Source of the DNA: Dastarcus helophoroides
Taxonomy: Eukaryota > Arthropoda > Insecta > Coleoptera > Bothrideridae
Assembly: GCA_028583605.1 (NCBI GenBank)
Contig: CM053337.1
Span: 11,040,969 to 11,104,968, forward strand
Direction: 5' to 3'
DNA: 64,000 bases
Shown here in pieces: positions 24,901 to 34,519 of the stretch. Positions within the stretch are counted from its first letter, which is position 1, and each line of letters begins with the position of its first letter. The notes beneath the pieces are model-generated. The model searched no databases and was not told where the DNA came from. It saw only the letters and a program-made list of their open reading frames with translations. The position numbers and the translations under genes are program-made.

Positions 24901-27745
24901 AGGAAGGAGAGGAAGGAACAAAGAAGAGGAAGCAAGGAGGAATAGGAAAGAAGGAAAAAGAGGAAGGAAGGAAGGGAGGAGAGGAAGGGAGGAAGAAGAG
25001 GGAGAAAGGAAGAAGCCAAAGGAAGGAAGAAAAGGAAGGAAGAAAGAAAGAGAAGGAACAAAGAAGAGGACGGAAGAGAGGAGAGAAAGGAAGACAGAAG
25101 AGGAAGAAAGAAGAGAAAGAAAGAGAGAAGAAGGAAGAGAGGAGAAGAAGGAAGGAAAAATAGGAAGAAAGAAAGGAGAGAAAGGAACAAAAAAGAGGAA
25201 GAAAGGAAGAAGAGGAAGGAATGGAGAAGAGGAAGGGAGGAAAAAGAGGGAGAAAGGAAGAAGGCAAAGGAAGGAAGAAAGGGAGGAGAAGGAAGAGAGG
25301 AGAGGAAGGAAGACAGAAGAGAAAGGAAGAGAGAAGAGAAAGAAAGAGAGAAGAGAAAGAAAGAGAGAAGATGAAGAAAGAAAGAAGAGGAAGAAAGAGA
25401 GAAGAGGAAGGAAGAGAGAAGATGAAGGAAGAGAGAAGAGGCAGGAAGAGAGAAGAGGAAGGAAGAGAGAAGATGAAGAAAGAGAGAAGAGTAAAGAAGG
25501 AAGAGGAGGAAGAAAGGGAGAAGAGGAAGGAAAGAAAAAGAGGAAGGAATCAATCAATCAATCAATAAAGCAAGCAAGTGGTGTATTTTTTTGATATTAA
25601 ACCATGGTAAATATCTCAAAATACCTTTTTACACCAAATGGAGGAGAAATCAAACGAATTAATTGATTAAAAATAATTTTAGGCTCCAACGCCTACACGC
25701 TGCGAAATATTTAACGAAATAGGTAATTACAGCGGAGTTAATTTAAAATTCTATTACAATTTCCATCAACAACGCGTTTACTATTATTATTAACGACGCA
25801 GAGACCAAAGGTGCTCTAAAGAATGTACCTCTTATTTTGTCTCGTCCGAATTGAACAAAGTAATGAGAGAAAAAAATTCCGATACCAAATCAGTTGGACT
25901 AAACTTGATGTGGATATAAACGCGAGAAGAGTTTGAGCAACATGAAGAGATGACATAAGCTGAAGGTGAAATGTTATGGTCTTACATAAAAATTAAATTT
26001 GCGATTGAATCGAGCTGCTCGCGCCTAGAATTAACGGTGCGAAACGCAATTTTTTTATTGAAATGGGCGTGATGTGCCGGTAAAATAACAGACCACTTAA
26101 GTCGGCAATTTCATCCTTAACCTTGCGTAACCTACGAGCAGTCCCCATGATGTAACCCATCGCGTCAACGCATTATTTCGAGCGCATTTGAAATTCATGC
26201 GATTTCACTTGCAAAGTTATAAAGCGAATAATCCGCGATACGTGCTCGCCGAATGAAAGAACTGACTTCCGAACAGATCGTGTTTGGGTTGATAATCATC
26301 CTCATTGACGAATTTACAATGATAAAACTGCAAAAATATAAATAAACAAAGCATTATCGTTATCTCGAGCAAACTGACTCAATAAGCTGACGAATCCATT
26401 GTTTACAGGAGAAAAAATTATGAATTGTTTACGAGGACTAAATACACAAAAAAGCGAATTCAAACGTTCTCTGTCATCATAAGCATTCAATTACTGTTTT
26501 ACTGCGATTTTGAAAAATGCAAAGTGATTGATAAATTCAAATGAATCTTATGCTTCCGCTTTTAAAATATATTGTTAGATCTGATCAAAATCGAAGGCGT
26601 TACATCAGAATAAAAGATAAGGCAACCACACGAAAAAATTAGTTAATAAATAACACCACGAAGTACGTACGTGGACGTGGGGAGTACCCGAACGGATCGG
26701 CCCTAATAACAAGAGTAACAAGTATGCAATCGTTTGTCAACTGATGCAGAAGTCAGTTATGGGCGAATCGCATTCGCCTAACCATCTAAAAATAAAGTTT
26801 CTATTTGGGTACTGGAGACAAATGCAGATTTAAAAACTGAGGACGTTTCCCCCGTCACCGAGCAGCGAGTCGAGATAAACAAAACGAATAAAATGCATAA
26901 ACGACCTCGACGCCGATCCCGTCTTGACGATGATTTAATTCGCCAAAGAGACAATTCCAACGGTTGTGCATGAGAGATCAACCGTAATAAAGGTAATTCG
27001 TTCAAAATTGTTCCGTTATTAGATTAACGACGGGCGCGTCTTATCTTCTGCGTAGGAACGTAAGATTGGCAAATTCTGAAAGACCGAAATGTTTTTTTCT
27101 AAGGAATTCATTTGAATACCCTAATAATAATAATAATCGAAATTCAAATTGTTACAGCCGCTGTGACATTGCTTTTAAATTTGCAGAATGAAAAAAAAAA
27201 ATCAGGATCTCTACTGGGATTCGAACCCGGAGCGACTTATTTTCAACCCACACCGGTTAACTAGTTTTTGATTAAGTATAATGTGCTCAATTTTTTAATT
27301 TAGTCATCCGATTTCAAAATAGTTTTGTAAATGTATTGTACATAGTTAAAAATATTTGCTTTTCTAAGTGCTTCTGTAATAAAAAATATTGTAACCATTT
27401 AAATATTTACAACAAATTTGATTCTTTTAAATCCAAAGCTGAGAAAATATTCTGGAATTGATTTGGCTTTGTTATAACCTACAAATTCTTCGTCTTGTTT
27501 TTATTAAAACATAAAGCATCCCCTCCTAACTATTTAAACCACTTTGAACTTACTTTATAATTACTGCTCTGCATCCATGGTATCAGACCGTCCACCAACT
27601 GCCCGATATCCTGGCACACGATGGGGTTGGAAGGGTCCGACAAATAAGCTAGCAAATCGGTGCCAACCTGCTGCCGAAGACGGGTATCCGGCTTGGACAA
27701 ATGGGGTATGAATCCCTCCAGATCTTTTGGACAAGTGTACGCCAT
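9984..27745 (-). CDS. chb: CLASP microtubule plus-end protein (chromosome bows / mast / orbit), complete
   Basis: TOG-array protein that stabilises microtubules at plus ends, kinetochores and cortex. Coding exons (minus): 27745-27554, 22065-21788, 21025-20769, 20544-20428, 18365-18214, 18158-17922, 17367-17111, 17063-16870, 16251-16153, 15872-15750, 15063-15043, 14169-14086, 13998-13721, 13136-13005, 12872-12813, 12218-11375, 11322-11113, 11054-10907, 10850-10673, 10438-10235, 10184-9984. All junctions are GT-AG and in phase, giving 1421 aa (fly Orbit/Mast is of similar length). Domains: TOG1 ~1-230; TOG2 ~288-540 (KDLRSQVVREACITIAYLAQ, LIQNSAKV); Ser/Arg/Pro-rich linker with two SxIP EB1-binding motifs (RSGIP ~587, SSGIPRS ~700); conserved ETSSVCSERSYDSF; TOG3 ~828-1060; EEIYRSLRKTTAEIQNYSYE; C-terminal CLIP-interacting helical domain ~1190-1400. 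The start is the ATG of MAYTCPKDLEGF. Family assignment is firm; minor-exon use is inferred from splice signals. Confidence 0.95.
12813..12872 (-). CDS. chb: CLASP 60-bp exon (exon 15)
   Basis: Acceptor GTGGTAG and donor CCGT|GTAAGTAC bound exactly 60 nt in phase 0. It encodes SYSWSGSQQRLAREAWEPCR, inserted between the SERSYDSFRRPSD end of exon 14 and the DINEIIALCAST start of TOG3. A comparable Ser-Gly-Ser segment precedes TOG3 in the fly protein as I remember it, which supports a real exon over chance. Its GC is higher than that of the intron around it. Confidence 0.75.
13168..13199. repeat. Perfect 15-bp hairpin in a CLASP intron
   Basis: ATAACCTACTAGGCT is followed after 2 nt by its exact reverse complement. 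It lies just upstream of exon 14 on the sense strand. It could be a residual MITE palindrome; no miRNA-like flanking stem is evident. Confidence 0.7.
13293..13569. mobile_element. MITE with TAGGGTTGCCAT inverted ends
   Basis: The left end TAGGGTTGCCATTTGTC and right end GATGGCAACCCTA are inverted copies enclosing ~277 bp of non-coding DNA. It lies in the CLASP intron between exons 13 and 14. A fragment of the same end is near 8766. Confidence 0.65.
13585..13665. mobile_element. Palindromic MITE family A, half copy
   Basis: TTGGTTTCAGGGGACAAGAT through GACCAAGGACCAGTCTG matches one arm of the palindromic family. It ends about 55 bp from the donor of CLASP exon 13. Confidence 0.65.
15043..15063 (-). 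CDS. chb: CLASP 21-nt microexon (exon 11)
   Basis: Acceptor GCATTGTAG and donor CAAG|GTATTA enclose 21 nt that keep phase (1 nt carried in and out) and add QGDGAQQ to the basic linker. Skipping it also keeps frame, so it may be alternatively used. Confidence 0.6.
15919..16088. mobile_element. 170-bp hAT-type MITE with 8-bp TSD
   Basis: The ends CAGTGTTTCCCAAA and TTTGGGAAACACTG are perfect inverted repeats. The flanks TTCTATAT (15911-15918) and CTCTATAT (16089-16096) match at 7 of 8 positions, the TSD length of the hAT superfamily. It fills most of the 280-bp CLASP intron between exons 9 and 10. No ORF. Confidence 0.85.
17405..17535. mobile_element. Palindromic MITE family A, copy 3
   Basis: TTGAAATACAAATCTTGTCC...GGGACAAAGATTTGTATTTCAA form a fold-back arrangement, followed by GATAACCAAGGACC. 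It lies in the CLASP intron between exons 6 and 7, next to a second, unrelated MITE. Confidence 0.75.
17613..17837. mobile_element. MITE with long inverted repeats (family B)
   Basis: The left arm contains GTGCACAGACCAAT, ACATTTATCAGATTCAG and AAAGACCG; the right arm holds the reverse complement (CGGTCTTTAGTTTCC, CTGAATCTGATAAATGT, ATTGGTCTGTGCA). The arms are ~80-90 bp. Partial copies occur near 46862-46930 and 60175-60265 (GGTCTTTGATTATCAAACTC-type sequence). Confidence 0.75.
18687..19990. repeat. ~1.15-kb GGAA-rich purine tract between diverged direct repeats
   Basis: About 18800-19935 of the plus strand is almost purely A/G (GAAGGAAGAAGAGG-type). On the CLASP sense strand it is a polypyrimidine run inside the intron between exons 4 and 5. 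It is bracketed by ~47-bp direct repeats starting near 18687 and 19941 (both contain AATG, GGAAAACGGT and GATCATAG) that differ mainly by transitions. Long Ser/Phe/Leu ORFs here are a trivial consequence of the composition. Confidence 0.9.
20219..20260 (-). CDS. chb: CLASP optional 42-nt cassette exon
   Basis: A strong donor (GCAT|GTAAGTGG) follows 42 nt that begin after a weaker AAAAG acceptor. The length is 3n and the phase fits the 1-nt overhang of exons 4 and 5, adding ALSRTNSIRKPTSA to the TOG1-TOG2 linker. Because exons 4 and 5 already join in frame without it, I treat it as an optional cassette and leave it out of the 1421-aa model. Confidence 0.45.
22110..22165 (+). other. tRNA-like (SINE-type) fragment
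   Basis: GGGGTTCGATCCCC is a perfect B-box/T-arm, followed by AACCGAGCA. No matching 5' acceptor strand or clear A box is found, so this is a tRNA-derived remnant, not a tRNA gene. It lies in CLASP intron 1 next to a MITE. Confidence 0.4.
22185..22355. mobile_element. Palindromic MITE family A, copy 4 (best palindrome)
   Basis: GGTCCTTGGTTATCTTCAAG...AAATCTTGTCC is followed by a near-perfect palindrome centred on CAACAGTTGCTCAACTGTTG and by GGTTTCAAGGGGCAAGAT on the other side. The whole copy could fold into one long hairpin. Lies in CLASP intron 1. Confidence 0.8.
23158..23210 (+). other. Possible tRNA-derived SINE head
   Basis: GCATTAACTTAGTTGGTTAAG resembles a tRNA 5' half with A box, and CAGCTCGATTCCC a degraded B box, followed by a poly-T stretch. 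Weak. Confidence 0.25.
23640..25560. repeat. ~1.9-kb GGAA/GAAGA purine tract in CLASP intron 1
   Basis: Nearly uninterrupted A/G on the plus strand, made of degenerate GAGAGAAGAGGAAGGAAGA-type units of about 20 bp, ending in (AATC)n near 25549-25565. On the transcribed sense strand this is ~1.9 kb of C/T. It has the mirror-symmetric homopurine composition that can form triplexes. The 500-640-residue ORFs across it in all three minus frames are artefacts. Confidence 0.95.
25570..27553 (-). other. Remainder of CLASP intron 1
   Basis: AT-rich intronic DNA. A minus-strand tRNA-like B box (GGGTTCGAATCCC) at about 27213-27235 with a possible A box near 27255-27270 suggests a degraded SINE. No exon with good splice signals is seen. 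Confidence 0.5.
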
Positions 27746-28427
27746 TATGGCCCACACTGCAAGAGAATTCCGACACTAGTATCATAAAACACAAACACTT
27801 TTTACTACGACTACGGAACGTAATTTTTTCTTCACGATCATCACAAGGTAATTTTTGGACGCTTGGAATGATAGTAGAACGATTTATTTACGCGGGGGGC
27901 GAAAACATTGCAACTTTTAATAACCTATCGGAACCAAAACATGTCATAAAATAATAAATCTAGATGACGGATATGCCAAAAATTAACAGTTAAAATGACA
28001 GTTTCTAGTATGCTTGGAATAAACACAAAGATCTAGTATGCTAACAATTCGCACAGCCTACCTCACCAGTCTAAATTTGAACTACAACTAACGAAGTAGT
28101 TCTGATTAATTACACTGCTCCAATTTTTCATTGTAATTAGCGATTAACTAAATAATTTGGAAATTATTCAAAGACACCTTAATGCAAATTGTATCGAGTG
28201 TTATGTCAAAAGCGAGTTTTCATATAAGGACATTTGTCCTTCACAGAAAAGCATAATATTTTTCAATAAATTATGCACCACGGCGATTTCATCTTAAATC
28301 GTCCGATATAAAAACTGGATTCTTGAACAGATCGTATGTAATAACTGAGTAAAAAATCCGTTTTTCTCGAACACTAATTCCGCAAAAACTTCTACGCGAA
28401 AACACCATACTTAGGTGAGCTACTTAC

Positions 28428-28574
28428 AAAATTATCTACTAGAATGTAACATGGACAACGCACTACACTTATCTAATTGTTTATTAAAACGTCTTTTCGA
28501 AAATCACAACATTTAAATTAAAATAACGATTGTGTACGAATTTCCAACGGCACCGTCCACCATATTCTTTTATA
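28428..28574 (-). promoter_or_regulatory. Candidate CLASP promoter and non-coding first exon
   Basis: The ATG of CLASP lies 11 nt after a CTCTTGCAG acceptor (ending at 27757), so a 5'UTR exon is expected upstream. At 28428 there is a consensus donor (TTTT|GTAAGTAG), and a minus-strand TATAAAAG at 28574-28567 would place initiation near 28544. The exon would be about 115 nt and the first intron 671 nt. No clear initiator is visible and the TSS is inferred. Confidence 0.35.
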
Positions 28575-28869
28575 TTTAGCTTGGATATGCACCAATTGAT
28601 GCGATCTTATCGGCAAAAGAGTCAAATGTGCACGCCACCTGATTTTAGGTAGCCAAAGTTACCTTTCCAGATATTCTGTATTCCTAACCCTAACCTTTCT
28701 CTATGTTCTATATCATAGAGAAAAGATGCTTCCTTGTCTCTGTTTCATGTTGTCCAGTAAATAACTAATTGAAAACTAGATGACGCGCAACTGCGAAAGT
28801 TATTAAATCTCTGTAGTAAAATTTTCATTGTTGCGTTGACTTAATAAATTTAACTTTAATCTCAATTAA

Positions 28870-29640
28870 AGATTGTTACATAATCCATTTCAGATAAATC
28901 CGCATAAGAGTGTGTGAATATATTAAACCTTTTGAAATGACACTGCAAAAATCACAGAACTAAAACTGGCTTCACGCGTAAACTTTTTGATAATTAATGT
29001 GTTTCCTATATTTCAGGGGTTATTTGGCAAAAATAATTAGAATAAATATTTTCGATATTATTTTTATTACTATTACTTACAATTTAATAATTTTCAGCAG
29101 AAATTGACGTCAAATATATAAAAGAATCACTCTAAAAACAACATACATCAAATCAAAATAATTAGGTTAGGATTTTAAGAACACAGAACACATTAAGAAA
29201 TGTCACACTACTGCTACACGACCACCTTGATTCAATCAACGACCAACATGTCAGAATACCATATATGTAATACTTCTATATGGCGTGTTTTGTACCTTCG
29301 ATTGTGTTCAAAAGACGCGATGGATATATATGTTTGTCTTTTTGGAGGACAGAATTTACTAACCAATCCCGCTTCTCGTCAGTTATCTTTGTTGTCATTC
29401 ATTTATTAGTGTTCCCGCCCATCTTGTCATCTGTTCCAGCTATAAATGAATGAATGCTTGTCCTCCAAAGAGTACGACATATACTTTCATCTCACCTTTT
29501 TGACAACGCATTTTGTAGTGGCGATTACACACAACACGCCATATAGAAGTATTATATGTATATGCTAAATACCACTAGTTTTTGTTGTTGCCACTACAAA
29601 ATTAGAAGTTCACAGCCTACTCTTCAGTAGACTTATCTGA
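28870..29640. repeat. Inverted copy of the ~350-bp tandem repeat found at 34.5-35.8 kb
   Basis: Read on the minus strand, 28960-29215 and 29565-29640 match units at 34617-35830 (shared words: GCAACAACAAAAACTAGT-like, GTGTTCTTAAAATCCTAACC, ATTTCTGCTG, TTCAGATAAATC). The copy is split by a MITE at about 29255-29570. Confidence 0.65.
29255..29570. mobile_element. MITE inserted in the dispersed repeat
   Basis: The left arm GTAATACTTCTATATGGCGTG and right arm CACGCCATATAGAAGTATTA are inverted. A second inner pair, TTGGAGGACA / TGTCCTCCAA-type, lies about 29340 and 29460. Non-coding. It separates two parts of the surrounding repeat, so it inserted later. Confidence 0.7.
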
Positions 29641-29724
29641 AATCGATTATATGCGGAGATTCAGAGATTATGCAATTATCTATGGTTTTATACCAGATTA
29701 CGCAACTGTAGAAGGGACTTTAAA

Positions 29725-29960
29725 TTTTTTTTTAGAAATTTTTAATTTATAGTCAAAATTTCGACTTTAATTTCAAAATTTCAATTGCACTCTCAAAATT
29801 TAGATTTTTTTCTAGAAATTTCGTGATTTGAAATTTCAATTTTAATCTCAAAGTTTCAACTTTATTCTAAAAATTCGGATTTTAATCTCAAAATTTGGAT
29901 AATAGTCTCAAAATTTCGACTTTAAATCTGAAAATTTCTGAAAAGTCCAGTAGGTCAGTT
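29725..29960. repeat. Short AAATTTCGACTTTAA-type satellite patch
   Basis: Degenerate ~20-bp units resembling a single arm of the foldback-like family at 33.2, 38 and 60-63 kb, but no core is present. Confidence 0.5.
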
Positions 29961-30157
29961 GTCAAATTTCATGCTTTCTATCATTTTCGAATTTAACAAA
30001 ATTTGAGAAAATGGAAATTTTTACTTTCATTCTTCAAATTTTAATACCAAAATCAAGAGAAGTTTCAAATTTGCTAAAAAACATTAGAAAATGGTGTAAG
30101 CTTGTTTTTTTTAAAGATTCAACTATTAGAAAATGAAACCAAATGATACAGTTGGAG

Positions 30158-30163
30158 TTTATT
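30158..30163 (-). terminator. Polyadenylation signal of the proteasome gene
   Basis: AATAAA on the minus strand 43 nt past the stop codon. Confidence 0.6.
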
Positions 30164-30205
30164 TGTGAAAAAATGAAATATTATATAAATTGGCCTAGAG
30201 TAATA

Positions 30206-31173
30206 TTAAGCATCATAAACTTTAGAAACAAGATGACTCCATCTCTCTGAAACTTGTATCGGCCCTTCAATTTCAATTCCGTCCTTGTGGTCGATTATCG
30301 CCATCTGAATTTTAGGGAAACTTCTAGCATCACGATAATAAAGAACTTCCATTCCTTTCATAATCAGCGCCTTTGCATCGGCTTTCTTTAAATTTGGGTT
30401 CTTATCCATGAAATCTCTCATGAGTGGTGTAACCAAATAACCTCCGAATCCTGTACATATAATCTTATCTTCGTATGCAGTTCCCAATTTGTCGACCGTT
30501 CCTAGGAATGGCTCACCATCCTAGAACATATAACACTGAGTTACGAACAAAAAAAATTGAAACAAACTCGAAGAGGTGAGCAAGGAAAAAGTTTCAAATT
30601 CATGTACGTACCTGCAAGCCACCTACAACGAAATTATTCCAAAAAGGATCAAATTTGCTTCTTCTGTTGTACATGACCCTTGTGAGCCAACAATATAACG
30701 ACTTCGGCTTCAATTTCAATCCATCATCTAAGCATTCTTCATCGATTCTAAAATTCATTCATTAGTACAACACCAGAGTACAATAACCTCGGAATTTACA
30801 TCTTTTGTTCAATTAGAGCTTTCACGTATTGAAAGTCGGCGTAATCTCCACCTGCCCCCATGATAATATTGTCGTTGATCTTCAATACTCTGGGGCAGTT
30901 CTTGTACCGGGCCAACGATCCGTAGGAAGCCAGCAAATCGCCCGCGATTATAACACCCTTATCATACACTATCCCCAGTATAGAGGTGCTTGTTGTGACC
31001 GGGGCCCTTTAGGAAAGCGTCAGTTATGCACGTATTTACTATTTGAGGTTAACTTACCGAGATAGTTGCACAAAATCGCTGTTGCCGGCGGTCGTGCCTG
31101 GAAAATTGTATAATTCGCCGGGCACCGGACCGTGCTGCCATAAGGGAGGAGCGGAAAAACTGTTGCTGGACAT
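30206..31173 (-). CDS. Prosbeta7: 20S proteasome subunit beta type-4 (Prosbeta7 / PSMB4), complete
   Basis: Non-catalytic beta subunit of the 20S proteasome core. Four exons (minus): 31173-31058, 31006-30800, 30747-30612, 30520-30206. All are GT-AG and in phase: 774 nt, 257 aa. A ~40-residue N-terminal extension (MSSNSFSAPPLWQHGPVPGE) precedes the Ntn-hydrolase fold. Landmarks are GVIIAGDLLASYGSLARYKN, the GGDYADFQ motif, the LTRVMYNRRSKFDPFWN motif typical of this subunit, and LYYRDARSFPKIQ near the C-terminus. The mature N-terminal region reads TTSTS, and this subunit is known to be catalytically inactive in the complex. Note that the second intron splits an ATG-like triplet, so the spliced protein reads KIIDEE. 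A polyadenylation signal lies at 30163-30158. Confidence 0.96.
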
Positions 31174-31264
31174 TTTATTACTGCTTTGTGGAACTTGTAA
31201 TGACAATGCGAAAAGTTTTCTGTTTGAAATAATTGACAGCTCCAGTGGAACTTGACAATAGGGA

Positions 31265-31345
31265 TGTCGATCTGAGATCGATTAATCGAAAAATCGATTT
31301 TTTCAAGTCTCAAGGTCGATTTTTTATATCGATCCCAAATACAAG
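31265..31345. promoter_or_regulatory. ATCGAT cluster upstream of the proteasome gene
   Basis: Three ATCGAT and further TCGAT words, including TATCGATC (one base from the DRE TATCGATA), lie about 95-170 bp upstream of the start codon. DRE-like sites are common in insect housekeeping promoters. Alternatively this is part of a palindromic ATCGAT-rich MITE, since similar sequence appears at 36290-36360 and 36945-37005. Confidence 0.4.
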
Positions 31346-31349
31346 AACG

Positions 31350-32103
31350 AATTAATGAACGATTTAATAATCCTAAGAATCGGATCGATTTTCTTACATG
31401 CAGGTCACTGTAAATTTAATGACAAATTTTTTTATATAAGTATATTTACGTCGTTGTTATTCCCTACTTCGGTGTTAGCAAATATTTAAGGAAAACCTTG
31501 TGGAATTTTTAACTTTTATTACGTTTTTATCAATAATAAAGTTTATTAGTTATGAATATTAAAGAATTCCACAAAGGAAGGTTTGGAAATGTCAATTACT
31601 CTAATATATTTTATGTCAGAGAAAAATGTAGGGAATAAAGTGTCTACTAGTCATATATGCTACTGGTATTAACTCACCGTTAGAGCCACAGAGCGTTAAT
31701 GCTACAGTATCTGTGACCGACTTTGAGACCACAGAAAATAGATACGTAGATACGACGCAGCAGAGAGAAACTTTTAAAGTGTCATCGACATTTTTGTTCC
31801 TTTATAAAGGAGCGAAAATGTTGAGATTTTAGTAGCATTTCTGAGACAAACATTCTAAATAATTTTCTTAATCATTCTTGAGGGCCTAATTGACTGCGAT
31901 TACGACAATTATTAAGACAGTTATGTCAGTAAGACCAATAACTATTGTTTGAATACCTAAATTGAAATCCAGATTACTTTTGACTTCAGGCAGAAAACGA
32001 ACTAAAAGAAAATAATAAAGAAAAACTCGACTTGGTAAGGTTGAAAATAAAACGCACATTAAAACTGTATCTTTTTAAAAACTTGAGATTTTAAACACAC
32101 AAT
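31350..32103. other. Intergenic between proteasome and cuticle genes
   Basis: AT-rich, no gene recognised. Holds the 5' flank of the proteasome gene and the 3' flank of the cuticle gene; no clear poly(A) signal for the latter was found. Confidence 0.5.
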
Positions 32104-33692
32104 TTAATATCTATGAACATGGTTTTCTTGATCTTCCTCATCTTCAACCCCCAGAGCTTTCCTCTCGGCGGCTATTCTGGCATGTTCATCGGCGATTTTC
32201 TGATATAAAGCGAAATGCCGACCTTTGGCGTTATGTACTGCAGCGGAATCTTGCGGAACTACCACGTACCCAGGTTGAACTTGATGGGCGTTGGATATGG
32301 CCGCAAACTGACTAAGATGTCTCTGTTTGGCAGCCGCAACGGCAGCCGTATCCGACGGTAGAGGCGGCGGCGTTTTATTCAGAATAGGATGGAAACCTTC
32401 CTTGTCAGCCACGTAATCCACGGTGCGGATCTGATGCTTGGGATCCACGTAGGAATAAGAACCTACAATGTTAAAACAAACCATGGACCAACCTTTGATA
32501 AGTAGTTGGATAATGATAAATTTTTGTGAAGTAGGAATAAAATTGTTGTTTCCATGTCTTTAAAATGTGTACGAGATATCTTTACTGACCTTGAACAACT
32601 CCAGAACCATCGGAAACCTCAGAATGGGTACGATCTATGTGGCCTGGGAATCTCCCGGCTGCGTATCCAAAAGCGTAAGGCTTTGGAGGTGCAGGATGGG
32701 TCGTTGGTTCCTCTTTGATCCGCAAAAGCCTCAGACTATCATCGGCGAGCACACCAGCACACGTTACAGATATTATAAGAAGCTAAAACAAAAAACTAGT
32801 CAATTCTTCGTTGTTTTTCCATTTATAACACGATAGCCTGACAATAGTGCAGACTAAATTTCAAAAACAACTCGAAAATTACAAAAATATTTTTTTGAAC
32901 CTTCAGGAAATGTCGACATTTTGAGAATCACCTCGAAATTTTCGAAAAAAATTATTCATATAAGTCAAAATTTTGAGTTTAAGGACGAAATTTCAAATGA
33001 TAATTTTTGAAGAACCCAAAAGGAATTAAACTGAAACGTGAACTTAAAAAGAAAGTCAAGATATCATAGTAATAGTTTCATAAAAAAAATCCTAATTGGT
33101 AAAAAAATCGTAAAAGAAAATAGGAATTTCAGAAAGAAGTACGAAGGTGTAAAAAGAACATTAATTTAAAAAAAATAAAAATTGAAATTTCGACTCTTAA
33201 ACTCGAAATCAGTTCAGAGTTTCAACATTTCCATACTCTATGGTTGGGTTAGACAGATGACAGTTTCGTCCGTCAACAATATTGAAAGTTGACACTGGGG
33301 TGCGTTCAGTAAGTTCTATTTTTAATTACCAAAATTTCGAATTTTTTCTCAAACTTTCAAGATTTAAGTCGAAATTTTGAGAAAAAAAGACTAAATTGCT
33401 AGTTTAAATTTCGAGATTAAAGTTGAAATTTCGACGAGGGAATTTTTTGAATTTTAGAGTTTCAGTATCATCAATCGGCATCAATCGTGTCGGAGAAAGT
33501 TGACTAATATTGTTGCTGAAGTCATTAGAAATTGTGAACAAATTAGTTACAATTTGTGCATTACTTGAAAGGTTCTATTTTATTATTATTATTGCCGCAA
33601 CCACATTGAACTATGTAATATTCTAATGATTATTAAAAATTGAATCGTTAATAATCAATGGGTTTATTAATTAGGCTACTTACTCCGAACAT
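32104..33692 (-). CDS. RR-1 cuticular protein (chitin-binding 4), complete
   Basis: Secreted structural protein of the cuticle. Three exons (minus): 33692-33684 (ATG TTC GGA only), 32782-32590, 32462-32104. In phase, 561 nt, 186 aa. The 9-nt first coding exon followed by LLIISVTCAGVLA makes a signal peptide cleaved near LA|DD; a tiny first coding exon is typical of insect CPR genes. The Rebers-Riddiford domain spans ~residues 35-90: PYAFGYAAGRF, GSGVVQGSYSYVDP, then VDYVADKEGFHP. The C-terminal half has two copies of a D-[TS]-AAV-x2-AK-x-RH motif (DTAAVAAAKQRH and DSAAVHNAKGRH) and a charged tail ending HVHRY. The RR-1 subclass is inferred from the consensus. Confidence 0.93.
33180..33460. 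mobile_element. Foldback-like element, copy 1 (short arms)
   Basis: A core at about 33236-33340 contains CAACAATATTGA, GGTGCGTTCAGTAA and TCTATTTTTAATTACC. It is flanked on the left by TTTCGACT-type and on the right by the inverted CGAGATTAAAGT-type short repeats. Core and arm polarity are shared with 37770-38800 and 60250-63627. It lies in the first intron of the cuticle gene or adjacent to it (33693 is the gene start). Confidence 0.7.
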
Positions 33693-34339
33693 ATTTAACA
33701 GAACACTTGTCTTAATCAAAACTTGTTGGCGAGACTGATCAAATTATACTAGTCGCAATATGCAAGTGAAAGTTTTTAAATCAAACTTAAAGAATATTCG
33801 CGTGTTTCGCAGTTGACCATTCACTTTATTGTTTTTAGGACGTGATGCATTTTCAAGCAATAATTAATTGATCTGTTGTATCGAAGATCCTTGTTATGCA
33901 ATTGCCATTGTTAACAGGATCCGATCCAAGCACGCGTTCGAAATATTCAGATTAGAATCGACAAAACTGCTTATTTACGACCAAAGACGAGACTGGTTTT
34001 TGAATTTGCATTTCTGATGTGTGAGAATGATCTCATATTGTTTACAAAACGGTTTTACTGAATGGAAACAATAAAACTTGATCGTGCCGCATTGTAAGAC
34101 TAATTAATCGCCAGTTATGGGATTTTTGAAAGGAGCGAGATGAGCGACTGTTGATTTGAGGTAAACTGATGGTTTAGCGTCACCAACACGCTAATTTGTG
34201 TTAGCAACAAGCCCAATGTTAGCAACATTTAACCATGTTGGTAACGCAATCCAGCGTGATGGTGATGCGAAACCATAACCCACTAATAAATACCGCCTAA
34301 CACGCACAAAGTAATTGTCACTTTAAAAAATGCCTGATA

Positions 34340-34411
34340 GACAGCGGCGTTCGAGCCCCTATCCTATCAGCGAAATACGAATCCTAACCATCTAAGCTAT
34401 GGTGTCTTGAT
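34340..34411 (-). other. tRNA-derived SINE-like sequence
   Basis: On the minus strand, TAGCTTAGATGG is a perfect A-box match followed 30-odd nt later by GGGGCTCGAACGCC, a degraded B box. The acceptor stem does not pair, so it is a tRNA-derived element or pseudogene. Confidence 0.45.
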
Positions 34412-34519
34412 AATTCAATTTTTAACTTATCTTAAACATGTTATAACACCTAATATAAATTAAATTGAATACTGTGCATTATTTAAATTTTGTTTTAGTT
34501 TGATTATTATTTTTATTGT

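Noticed and set aside
23626..25557. 500-640-residue Ser/Phe/Leu ORFs and the Lys/Glu/Arg ORFs on the other strand
   Set aside because: Same compositional artefact of the second purine tract; it lies in CLASP intron 1.
26778..27005. 75-aa minus-strand ORF
   Set aside because: Lies in CLASP intron 1, no domain, no splice context, ordinary chance length.
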